Shown here: in pieces, positions 17,453 to 26,325 of the stretch
Position numbering within the stretch: the stretch's first letter is position 1
Layout: every line of letters begins with the position of its first letter
Assembly: GCA_005883675.1 (NCBI GenBank)
Contig: VBCM01000188.1
Span: 1 to 33,652, forward strand
DNA: 33,652 bases
Direction of reading: 5' to 3'
DNA from: Betaproteobacteria bacterium
GTDB taxonomy: Bacteria; Pseudomonadota; Gammaproteobacteria; Burkholderiales; SG8-39
Made by a program: the position numbers and the translations under genes
Notes under the pieces: model-generated
Seen by the model: only the letters and a program-made list of their open reading frames with translations
The model's database searches: none
Told to the model about the DNA's origin: nothing

Positions 17453-19078
17453 GAGCGCTACTTTTCCTGGTTGGATTGCTTGGCGCCGCGGCGGCGAGCG
17501 CGGCCGATCTGCTCGAGCCGGAGCAGGCCTTCCGCTTCTCGGCGCGCGAAGCGGACCGCGCCGTGGAAGTGCGCTTCGCGATCGCCGACGGCTACTACCT
17601 GTACCGTGATCGCTTTCGCTTCGCCGCCACAGGCAATGTGCAGCTTGGCAAGCCCGAATTTCCGGCGGCGCTGCCGCACAAGGACGAGTTCTTCGGCGAC
17701 ATGCCGATCTATCGCAGCCAGGTCAGCATTCGGATCCCGGTGCAGGGCGACGGGCCCTACGAGCTGAAAGTGCTGTCGCAAGGCTGCGCAGATGCCGGCG
17801 TCTGTTACGTGCCGATGGAGTCGCGCGCGACGTTGCGCGCAGTGGCCGCGGGCGCGGCCAGCGAGCCGACGCTTTCGCTCTACGCGAGCGATACGGACAT
17901 CGCCCGCCTGCTGCAGGGCAATTTCGTGCTCGTGCTGGGCGGCTTCCTCGTGCTCGGGCTGCTGCTCGCCTTTACGCCGTGCATGCTGCCGATGATCCCG
18001 ATCCTCTCGGGGATCATCGCTGGCGAGGGCAGCCGGCTCACCAAGTCGCGCGCCCTCGCGCTGTCGCTCATCTACGTGGTCAGCATGGCGCTCACCTACG
18101 CCCTGGCCGGGATCGGTGCCGCGTATGCGGGCTCGCTCATCGCCGCGTACTTGCAGAATGTCTGGGTGCTGGGCGGCTTCGCGCTTATCTTCGTGCTGCT
18201 TGCGCTTTCGATGTTCGGTGTTTACGAGTTGCGCCTGCCCGGCTTTCTGCACCAGCGCCTGTACGCGAGCCAGGACCGGCTGCGCGGCGGACGCATTGCC
18301 TCGGTGGCGGCGATGGGCGTCTTCTCGGCGGTGATCGTAAGCCCCTGCGTCTCTGCGCCGCTCGCAGGCACGCTGCTGCAGATTTCGCGTACCGGCGATG
18401 TGGTCCTCGGTGGCGCCGCGCTCTTCGCTCTCGCCACCGGCATGGGGCTGCCGCTCATCGCCGTCGGCGTCTCCGAGGGCGCGCTGCTGCCAAAGGCCGG
18501 GCCTTGGATGGTGACGGTGCGCAAGTTCTTCGGCGTGCTGTTGCTCGCGGTGGCGTTGTGGATCGTGAGCCCGGTGATATCCGCTTTGGCGGAAATGCTG
18601 GCATGGGCGGCGCTGGCCATGGGCACCGGCGCCTATCTCTTGCGCCACGGGCGGCTCGGCAAGGCGCTTGGCGCTACGGCAATGCTCGCTGGCCTTGCGC
18701 TGCTCGTCGGCGCGGCAATGAACCAAACGACGGTGAAGACGAGCACGCCGTGGGTACGGGTGAGCTCGACGGCGGAGCTCGACGACAAGCTGCGCACCGC
18801 GGGCCGGCCGGCGATGCTCGATTTCTATGCCGACTGGTGCGTCTCGTGCAAGGAGATGGAGAAGCTCACGCTGTCGGATGCGCGCGTGCGCAAGGAGCTC
18901 GAGAACGTGCTGCTGCTGCAGGCCGACGTCACGGCGGCGAACGCAGCGGACCGCGAGCTGCTGAAGCGCTTTTCGCTCTACGGACCGCCAGGCATCATCT
19001 TCTTCGACGCCGAGGGGCAAGAAATCCCGGGATTGCGGGTGATCGGCTACCAGCCGCCGGAGCGCTTCCTCAAGACGC

Positions 19079-19101
<23 letters not shown>
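17449..19101 (+). CDS. dsbD: Thiol:disulfide interchange protein DsbD
   Basis: A 550-residue inner-membrane protein that moves electrons from cytoplasmic thioredoxin to periplasmic DsbC/DsbG, CcmG and similar partners. All six redox cysteines are present: C113 and C119 in the periplasmic N-domain (QGCADAGVCY), C178 (FTPCMLPMIP) and C300 (VSPCVSAPL) in the eight-helix membrane domain, and C464/C467 (WCVSCKE) in the C-terminal thioredoxin domain. A signal peptide covers residues 1-19. The TTG at 17449 overlaps the cutA stop (TTGA) and directly starts the signal peptide; an upstream in-frame start at 17425 would prepend charged residues. In this window it could support maturation of the five c-type cytochromes by keeping heme-binding cysteines reduced (inference). 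Confidence 0.95.
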
Positions 19102-21440
<2,339 letters not shown>

Positions 21441-21454
21441 AGCGAAGGCGGGGA

Positions 21455-21467
21455 ATTCTAATAAAAT
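21455..21467. promoter_or_regulatory. Back-to-back -10 boxes of engB (minus) and cytochrome c4 (plus)
   Basis: In the 52-base divergent gap, TAGAAT on the minus strand (21460-21455) and TAAAAT on the plus strand (21462-21467) are separated by one base. Both are good -10 matches. The plus one leaves a leader of roughly 19 bases before the ATG at 21493. No clear -35 matches are seen, and each would lie on the other gene's side. Confidence 0.5.
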
Positions 21468-21492
21468 CGCGCCTTTCGCATCGGGGATCCGG

Positions 21493-22104
21493 ATGAGGTG
21501 CGTACTGGGGCTCGCTGCTGTGCTCCTCGCGGCCGGCGGCGCCTTGGCCCAGGACAAGGCGCAAGGGATCGCAGCGCAAACCTGCGCCGCCTGTCACGGG
21601 CCCGACGGCAACAGCGGCGCGCCGGCCAACCCGAAGATCGCCGGACAGATTCCCGAGTACCTGCAGAAGCAGCTGCGCGACTTCAAGTCGCAGGATGGCC
21701 AGAAGCCGGTGCGCGAAAGCACGATCATGAACGGCATGGTGGCGAATCTCTCCGACGCTGACATGAAGGGGCTCGCGGCCTACTACGCCGGGCAGGCGCA
21801 GAAGCCCGCCGCGGCCGCGGACAAGGAACTCGCCGCGCTCGGCCAGAAGCTCTGGCGCGGCGGCGACTCGATGCACGGCATCCCGGCCTGCGCCGGCTGC
21901 CACGGCCCGGCCGGCGCCGGCATCCCGGCGCAGTTCCCGCGGCTCTCGGGCCAGTTCGCCGAATACATTGGCGCGCAGCTCACCGCTTTTCGCGAAGGCA
22001 AGCGGGCCAACGACCGCAACGGCGTGATGCGTGGCGTCGCCGCGCACATGAACGATGGCCAGATCCGCGCCGTCGCCGAATACGCCGCCGGCCTCAGGCC
22101 CTAA
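21493..22104 (+). CDS. Cytochrome c4 (diheme)
   Basis: A 203-residue periplasmic protein with a signal peptide (1-19) and two similar class I heme domains. Heme sites are C31-AA-C34-H35 (TCAACHGPDGN) and C133-AG-C136-H137 (ACAGCHGPAGAG). Each is followed by a segment with a likely axial Met (STIMNGMV and NGVMRGVA). CHGPxGN, PKIAGQ and PRLSGQ repeats are typical of cytochrome c4, an electron donor to cbb3-type or other terminal oxidases. It is divergent from engB, the neighbourhood usual in betaproteobacteria. It begins a plus-strand run of three cytochrome genes and a sigma/anti-sigma pair. Confidence 0.93.
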   Translation: MRCVLGLAAVLLAAGGALAQDKAQGIAAQTCAACHGPDGNSGAPANPKIAGQIPEYLQKQLRDFKSQDGQKPVRESTIMNGMVANLSDADMKGLAAYYAGQAQKPAAAADKELAALGQKLWRGGDSMHGIPACAGCHGPAGAGIPAQFPRLSGQFAEYIGAQLTAFREGKRANDRNGVMRGVAAHMNDGQIRAVAEYAAGLRP

Positions 22105-22173
22105 CGGCGGCCTCTAGCGGAATAGCCAGTGCTCGACAGTGTTCGCTTCCGGACCCCCACCCAGGAGAACCCG

Positions 22174-22629
22174 ATGAAAAGAAGCGGTGCAGCAGCAGTG
22201 GTCGCTTTAGCGCTCGGTGCCCTAGCCGGCGCCGCGCTCGCGCAGGTGAAGCCCGAGCTTCTCGTCAAGCAACGCCAGTCGGTGATGACATTGCAGGGCA
22301 AGTACTTCGGGCCGCTCGCCGCCATGGCGCAAGGCAAGGTGCCGTACAACGCCGACATCGTGAAACGCAATGCTGCGTTCCTCGACAACTTGACGCGCAT
22401 GCCATGGGACACGTTCGATCCGAGCACCAAGGACATGAAGAGCAATGCGCTGCCGGCGATCTGGGAGCAGCCCGATAAATTCAAGGAAGCAGCGAGCCGT
22501 CTTGAGAACGAGGCGCAAAAGCTCTACCAGGTGAGCCAAAGCGGCGACGAGAACGCGGTGAAGGCGCAGATCGGCGCCGTCGGCAAGGCGTGCGGCGGCT
22601 GCCACGAGAGCTTCCGCCAGAAGCAGTAG
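22174..22629 (+). CDS. Cytochrome c' (class II c-type cytochrome)
   Basis: A 151-residue protein with a signal peptide (1-23, cleavage after ALA) and a four-helix-bundle body. Its single heme site is near the C-terminus, C140-GG-C143-H144 (KACGGCHESFRQK), the defining layout of class II cytochromes c'. These have a five-coordinate high-spin heme that binds NO or CO, with roles proposed in NO protection. The ATG at 22174 has AGGAGAA (22163-22169) as ribosome binding site; an in-frame ATG at 22129 would precede the signal peptide and is not used. A perfect terminator starts 18 bases after the stop, inside the next gene. Confidence 0.93.
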   Translation: MKRSGAAAVVALALGALAGAALAQVKPELLVKQRQSVMTLQGKYFGPLAAMAQGKVPYNADIVKRNAAFLDNLTRMPWDTFDPSTKDMKSNALPAIWEQPDKFKEAASRLENEAQKLYQVSQSGDENAVKAQIGAVGKACGGCHESFRQKQ

Positions 22630-22632
22630 CCA

Positions 22633-23490
22633 TTGATCGCCAAGGGCCCCGCGCTGGCGGGGTTTTTTTTTCTGCTCGGCGCAGGCCTCGCCGCGGCGCA
22701 GGGCGATGCCAAACGCGGCGAATACCTCGCCGCCGCGGGCGGCTGCATCGGCTGCCACACCGAGACGCGCCAGGGCGCCACGCCGTACGCCGGAGGCCGG
22801 GCGCTGAAGACGCCGTTCGGCACGTTCTACGGCCCCAACATCACGCCCGATCTGCAAGCTGGTATCGGGCGCTGGTTGCTCGCTGATTTCACGCGCGCCC
22901 TGCGCGAAGGCCGGCGCCCCGATGGCGCACACTACTTCCCGGCCTTTCCGTATCCCTCGTTCACGCGCGCGAGCGACGCGGATCTGCGCGACCTGTGGGC
23001 GTATCTGCGCACGCTCAAGCCGAGCGCGCAGCCCAGTCGCCCGCACGAGCTCGGCTTTTTCTTCCGCTGGCGCTTCCTCGTCGCCCTCTGGAAGTGGTTG
23101 TTCTTCACGCCGGGCCCGTTGCAGCCCGATCCGGGCAAGAGCGCGCTCGTGAATCGCGGCGCGTACCTCGCGCAAGCGTTGGGCCACTGCGGCGAATGCC
23201 ATACGCCGCGCAACTGGCTCGGCGCACCGAAGAAGAACCGCTACCTCGCCGGGGCCAAGCTTGACGAAGGCACGGCCGCTCCGAACCTCACGCCGACGCG
23301 GCTCAAGCGCTACGGCGACGGCGAGCTGAAGGACATCCTGACGAGCGGGCTGTTCCCGGACGGCGATGTGCTCGGCGACACGATGAGCGAAGTGGTACGC
23401 AACACGACGAGCAAGCTGACGCCGCCCGATCTCGATGCGCTCATCGCGTATCTGCGCAACCTCCCGCCATTGCCTGGCGAGCCCAAATAG
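22633..23490 (+). CDS. Diheme cytochrome c (alcohol/gluconate dehydrogenase cytochrome-subunit-like)
   Basis: A 285-residue protein with signal peptide MIAKGPALAGFFFLLGAG (cleavage after AAA or AAQ) and two heme sites, C38-IG-C41-H42 and C186-GE-C189-H190 (GHCGECHTPRN). The pattern RGEYLAAAGGCIGCHT, then GTFYGPNITPD, and later NRGAYLAQALGHCGECHTPRNWLG resembles the multiheme cytochrome subunits of membrane dehydrogenases, although those have three hemes. A hydrophobic WRFLVALWKWLFF segment (145-157) separates the domains. In the first domain YFPAFPYPSF has Phe where many relatives have Met, so the sixth ligand of heme 1 is unclear. The start is TTG at 22633, three bases after the cytochrome c' stop. 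An intrinsic terminator lies in codons 5-13. The dehydrogenase partner is not in the window. Confidence 0.8.
   Translation: MIAKGPALAGFFFLLGAGLAAAQGDAKRGEYLAAAGGCIGCHTETRQGATPYAGGRALKTPFGTFYGPNITPDLQAGIGRWLLADFTRALREGRRPDGAHYFPAFPYPSFTRASDADLRDLWAYLRTLKPSAQPSRPHELGFFFRWRFLVALWKWLFFTPGPLQPDPGKSALVNRGAYLAQALGHCGECHTPRNWLGAPKKNRYLAGAKLDEGTAAPNLTPTRLKRYGDGELKDILTSGLFPDGDVLGDTMSEVVRNTTSKLTPPDLDALIAYLRNLPPLPGEPK
22647..22671 (+). terminator. Intrinsic terminator embedded in the signal-peptide codons of the diheme cytochrome
   Basis: CCCCGC (22647-22652) pairs with GCGGGG (22657-22662) around GCTG and is followed by nine T's (22663-22671). It lies 18 bases after the cytochrome c' stop, as expected for that gene's terminator. 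It is also inside the next open frame, where the T-run encodes Phe-Phe-Phe of the signal peptide. Ribosomes entering from the TTG at 22633 could prevent it from folding. Confidence 0.8.
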
Positions 23491-23523
23491 CGTGGAATAG
23501 GCGGCGCGGGAGGGCTGTTCCCC

Positions 23524-24024
23524 TTGGATGAAGCGAAGCGCCTGGTCGAGCTGATCCCACGACTGCGCCGCTATGCGCGCGCGCTGGTCGGCGAGCGCGC
23601 CGGCGCGGACGATCTGGTGCAGGACACGCTCGAGCGTGCCTGGACGAAGCTGCACCTTTACCGGCAGGGCACCGACCTGCGCGCCTGGCTTTTCACCGTC
23701 ATGCACAACGTCCATGTGAATCGCATGCGCGCGACGCGCCTCACCGATCCGCTCGACGACGAGATGCCGGAGCTTGCGCAGCGCGGCACGCAGCCCGACG
23801 CGCTCGTGCTGCGCGATCTCGACCGCGCGATCGCCCGCCTGCCCGCGGATCAGCGCGCCGTGCTCCTGCTCGTGACGCTGGAAGAGATGAGCTACGAGGA
23901 GGTGGCGCGCACGCTCGGCATTCCGATCGGCACGGTCATGTCGCGCCTGTCGCGCGCGCGCGAAAAGTTGCGCGCGATGATGCTCGGGCAAAGCCCGCCG
24001 GCGAAATTGAAGGTCGTGAAGTGA
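23524..24024 (+). CDS. ECF-type RNA polymerase sigma factor
   Basis: A 166-residue sigma-70 family protein with regions 2 and 4 only. Region 2: LVELIPRLRRYARALVGERAGADDLVQDTLERAW, then the -10-recognition stretch TDLRAWLFTVMHNVHVNRMR. Region 4: AIARLPADQRAVLLLV, then MSYEEVARTLGIPIGTVMSRLSRAREKLR, the -35-binding helix-turn-helix. The in-frame start is TTG at 23524, with GGGAGG at 23509-23514 upstream. A nearby ATG at 23528 is out of frame. The gene overlaps a membrane protein gene by 4 bases (GTGA), the standard layout for an ECF sigma and its anti-sigma factor. It is 33 bases after the diheme cytochrome gene and may be co-transcribed. The target regulon is unknown. Confidence 0.92.
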   Translation: MDEAKRLVELIPRLRRYARALVGERAGADDLVQDTLERAWTKLHLYRQGTDLRAWLFTVMHNVHVNRMRATRLTDPLDDEMPELAQRGTQPDALVLRDLDRAIARLPADQRAVLLLVTLEEMSYEEVARTLGIPIGTVMSRLSRAREKLRAMMLGQSPPAKLKVVK

Positions 24025-24794
24025 GCGAACCGCCCGTGAGCGAAGCCGAACTGCAGGCCTACGCCGATGGCCGGCTCACGCGCGAGCGGCGCGCCGTGGT
24101 GGAGGCATGGCTCGCGGCGCATCCGGAGGAAGCCGAGCGCATCGCCGCTTACCAGCGCCTGGGACAGGAAGTGCGCGCGGCCTACGAAACGATGCTGTCC
24201 GAGCCCGTGCCCGAGCGGCTCGCGCAGGCGGCGGCGCCACGCTTCGCCTGGCGGCGAGCTGCCGCGATCGCCGGCTCGATCGCGCTCGGCATTGCCATCG
24301 GCGCGCCGGTAGGCTGGGAGCTACGGCCCGAGCGCACCATCGCGCAGAGCACGCCCGACGGCGCCATGATCGCGCGCCGCGCGGCGATCGCGCACGCCAC
24401 GTACTCGCCGGAGGTGCGCCATCCGGTCGAGGTGGGCGCCGACGATGAGCAGCATCTCGTCGCCTGGCTCTCCAAGCGACTCGGCATCAAGCTGCGCGCA
24501 CCCAAGCTCGACGAAGCCGGCATGTCGCTCGTTGGCGGGCGGCTCCTTCCCGGCGAGAACGGCCCGGTGGCGCTTTTCATGTACCAATCACAGAACGGGC
24601 GCCGCCTTACGCTGTACGTGCGCACCGAAGCGTCGCGCAACCGCGAGACCGCCTTCCGCTACGCGCGCGAGAATAACGTGGGCGTGTTCTACTGGATCGA
24701 CCGTGAAGTCGGCTACGCCTGCGCATCGGCCGATCTCAGCAAGGACGAGCTGCTGCACATCGCCAACCTCGTCTACAAGCAGCTCGAGCCTTAG
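24021..24794 (+). CDS. Putative transmembrane anti-sigma factor
   Basis: A 257-residue single-pass membrane protein that overlaps the ECF sigma gene by 4 bases (GTG start inside the sigma stop). The N-terminal cytoplasmic part (about 1-78, with SEAELQAYADGRLTRERRAVVEAWLA) has the look of anti-sigma domains but lacks the HxxxCxxC zinc motif of ZAS proteins. A membrane helix spans about 79-98. The periplasmic part (about 100-257) has segments such as HLVAWLSKRLGIKLRAP, LVGGRLLPGENGPVALFMYQ and VFYWIDREVGYACASADLSK. This is known in anti-sigma proteins of proteobacteria annotated as anti-sigma factor family. The signal sensed is unknown. The stop overlaps the convergent 64-residue gene by 4 bases. 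Confidence 0.82.
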   Translation: MSEPPVSEAELQAYADGRLTRERRAVVEAWLAAHPEEAERIAAYQRLGQEVRAAYETMLSEPVPERLAQAAAPRFAWRRAAAIAGSIALGIAIGAPVGWELRPERTIAQSTPDGAMIARRAAIAHATYSPEVRHPVEVGADDEQHLVAWLSKRLGIKLRAPKLDEAGMSLVGGRLLPGENGPVALFMYQSQNGRRLTLYVRTEASRNRETAFRYARENNVGVFYWIDREVGYACASADLSKDELLHIANLVYKQLEP

Positions 24795-24985
24795 CGCACG
24801 AGAGAGGCGTTGAGCGCTTGCGCGAGCGCCGCTTCGCCGCTCACGAGCGCCTTCCAGCCGAGTTCCACGCCTTTGCGCTTGCCCTTGGGAACGAGCTTCA
24901 GTCCCTCGGGGCTGATGGTGAGCATGTAGGGCGCGCCGTCGATCGCGACTTCACGGCGCAGCGGCTTGTCGAGTTTGGTCGCCAT
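24791..24985 (-). CDS. Small hypothetical protein, 64 residues
   Basis: A 64-residue soluble basic protein, MATKLDKPLRREVAIDGAPY at the start, then a compact beta-strand-like stretch (YMLTISPEGLKLVPKGKRKG), then an alpha-helical end (GWKALVSGEAALAQALNASL). I believe short proteins of this pattern (IDGxPYxxTISPEGLKLxxKGKRKG) occur in betaproteobacteria, but I cannot name a domain. It is the last gene of the minus-strand run, 22 bases after the mug stop, and ends tail-to-tail with the anti-sigma gene with a 4-base overlap. No signal peptide or membrane segment. The coding assignment is supported by amino-acid composition unlike that of the shadow frames and by tight packing. Confidence 0.7.
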   Translation of the reverse strand: MATKLDKPLRREVAIDGAPYMLTISPEGLKLVPKGKRKGVELGWKALVSGEAALAQALNASLVR

Positions 24986-25007
24986 ACCTGCTTAGAGCCG
25001 CCGGCCG

Positions 25008-25580
25008 TCATTCGGTTGCCGAGCGCAGCGCCTTGAACAGGCGCACGAGTTGCGGCAGCTGGTAGTTGGCGTTGAGCCCGCTCGGGTTGGGGAGCACCCA
25101 CACCCGCGCCCCTTCGAAGCGCACGGGCTGCTCGCCGATCGCGGCGCGCGCCAGGTCGAAGGCGTGGCAATAGGCGCCCATGCCGAGGAATGCGACCACG
25201 CGCGGCCGCAGCCGCCGGACCTTGGCGGCGAGCCGCGCGCGGCCGGCGACGAATTCGGCGCGCTCAAGCTCATCGGCCGCCGCCGTGGCGCGATTCACCA
25301 GGTTGGTGATGCCGTAGCCATGCCGGAGGAGCTCGCGCTGTTCCGACGGATGGAGCAGGCGGTCGCTGAAGCCCGCGGCGTGCAACGCCGGCCAGAAGCG
25401 GTTTCCCGGGCGCGCGAAGTGATGCCCGGTGGCCGCGGAGTAAAGGCCGGGATTGATGCCGACGAAAAGCACGCGCAGCCTGGGCGCGAGCACATCGCGG
25501 ATGCCTTTGCCCGCGGCGACCGCGAGCTCGGCGGGCGTTGGCTTATGCGGGGCGGATGAGGTAGCCGCCCGATTTCTCAT
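25008..25580 (-). CDS. mug: Mismatch-specific (G:U/G:T) DNA glycosylase, Mug/TDG type
   Basis: A 190-residue uracil-DNA glycosylase superfamily protein. The catalytic-loop motif GINPG is at 41-45, followed by YSAATGHHFARPGNRFWPAL, a Mug hallmark. The second motif, LPNPSGLNANY, is at 163-173. Mug enzymes remove uracil or ethenocytosine opposite guanine. Compared with family I UNG the catalytic Asp is replaced by Asn in GINPG, as expected for Mug. It overlaps the upstream NYN gene by 38 bases, so the exact start (25580 here) is uncertain; the conserved region begins at about residue 15. Confidence 0.9.
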   Translation of the reverse strand: MRNRAATSSAPHKPTPAELAVAAGKGIRDVLAPRLRVLFVGINPGLYSAATGHHFARPGNRFWPALHAAGFSDRLLHPSEQRELLRHGYGITNLVNRATAAADELERAEFVAGRARLAAKVRRLRPRVVAFLGMGAYCHAFDLARAAIGEQPVRFEGARVWVLPNPSGLNANYQLPQLVRLFKALRSATE

Positions 25581-26325
25581 CCGGCTCGAGCTTGACCAGG
25601 CCGCGCTGCTCGGCTTCCTCGAGGAGATCGGAGAAGGCGCGGAAGCCGTAGTAGGACTCGTTGAAGCCGGGCTTTCTGCGCTTGAGCGCCTGCTTGATCA
25701 TCGAGCCCCAGATGCGCTCGCCCTCGCCGCGCTCGGCAATGAGCGCGTTGAGCGTCTCCAGCATGAGCTCGTAGGCCTCCTGCTTCTTGTCCTCCCCCGC
25801 GGGCGCCGACTCGCGGCGCTTCTTCGCCGCGCGGCGCTTCTGCTCGTCGGCGCGCACCAGGTCGTCGTAATAGATGAACTCGTCGCAATTGGCGATCAGG
25901 AGGTCGGAGCTCGAGTTCTTGACGCCGACGCCGATCACCGTCTTGGCGTTCTCGCGCAGCTTGGAGACCAAAGGCGAAAAGTCGGAATCGCCGCTCACGA
26001 TGACGAAGGTGTCGACGTGCGACTTGGTGTAGCAGAGATCGAGCGCGTCGACCACCAGCCGGATGTCGGCCGAGTTCTTGCCCGACTGGCGCAGGTGCGG
26101 GATCTCGATCAGCTCGAAGGCCGCGGCGTGCATGGTCGCCTTGAATTCCTTGTAGCGCTCCCAGTCGCAGTAGGCCTTCTTCACCACGATCGAGCCCTTG
26201 AGCAGCAGCCGCTCGAGCACCTTCTCCATGTCGAACTGCGCGTAGCGCGACTCGCGCACGCCGAGCGCGACGTTCTCGAAGTCGCAGAACACCGCGAGGT
26301 TACGCGCGTCGTGGTTGCTCGGCAT
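25543..26325 (-). CDS. NYN-domain (PIN-like) protein with C-terminal OST-HTH/LOTUS domain
   Basis: A 260-residue protein. The N-terminal NYN domain (about 9-150) begins LAVFCDFENVALG and has acidic residues expected at a metal-dependent nuclease site: D15, D87 (NSADIRLVVDALD) and D113/D115 (VSGDSDFSPLVSKLRE). A basic hinge (DEQKRRAAKKRRESAPAGEDKK, about 160-180) leads to a LOTUS/OST-HTH winged-helix domain (about 180-258, ending LEPDEKSGGYLIRPA). NYN-LOTUS proteins of the LabA/DUF88 group are thought to act on RNA; the bacterial role is largely undefined. It overlaps the RND pump stop by 26 bases and mug by 38, so it appears to be co-transcribed with efflux and DNA-repair genes. Function inferred only from domains. 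Confidence 0.85.
   Translation of the reverse strand: MPSNHDARNLAVFCDFENVALGVRESRYAQFDMEKVLERLLLKGSIVVKKAYCDWERYKEFKATMHAAAFELIEIPHLRQSGKNSADIRLVVDALDLCYTKSHVDTFVIVSGDSDFSPLVSKLRENAKTVIGVGVKNSSSDLLIANCDEFIYYDDLVRADEQKRRAAKKRRESAPAGEDKKQEAYELMLETLNALIAERGEGERIWGSMIKQALKRRKPGFNESYYGFRAFSDLLEEAEQRGLVKLEPDEKSGGYLIRPA

Noticed and set aside
22872-23213. The hydrophobic segment between the two heme domains of the diheme cytochrome as evidence for a gene fusion
   Set aside because: A similar Trp/Phe-rich linker occurs in related multiheme cytochrome subunits, so it is likely family-typical rather than a fusion junction.
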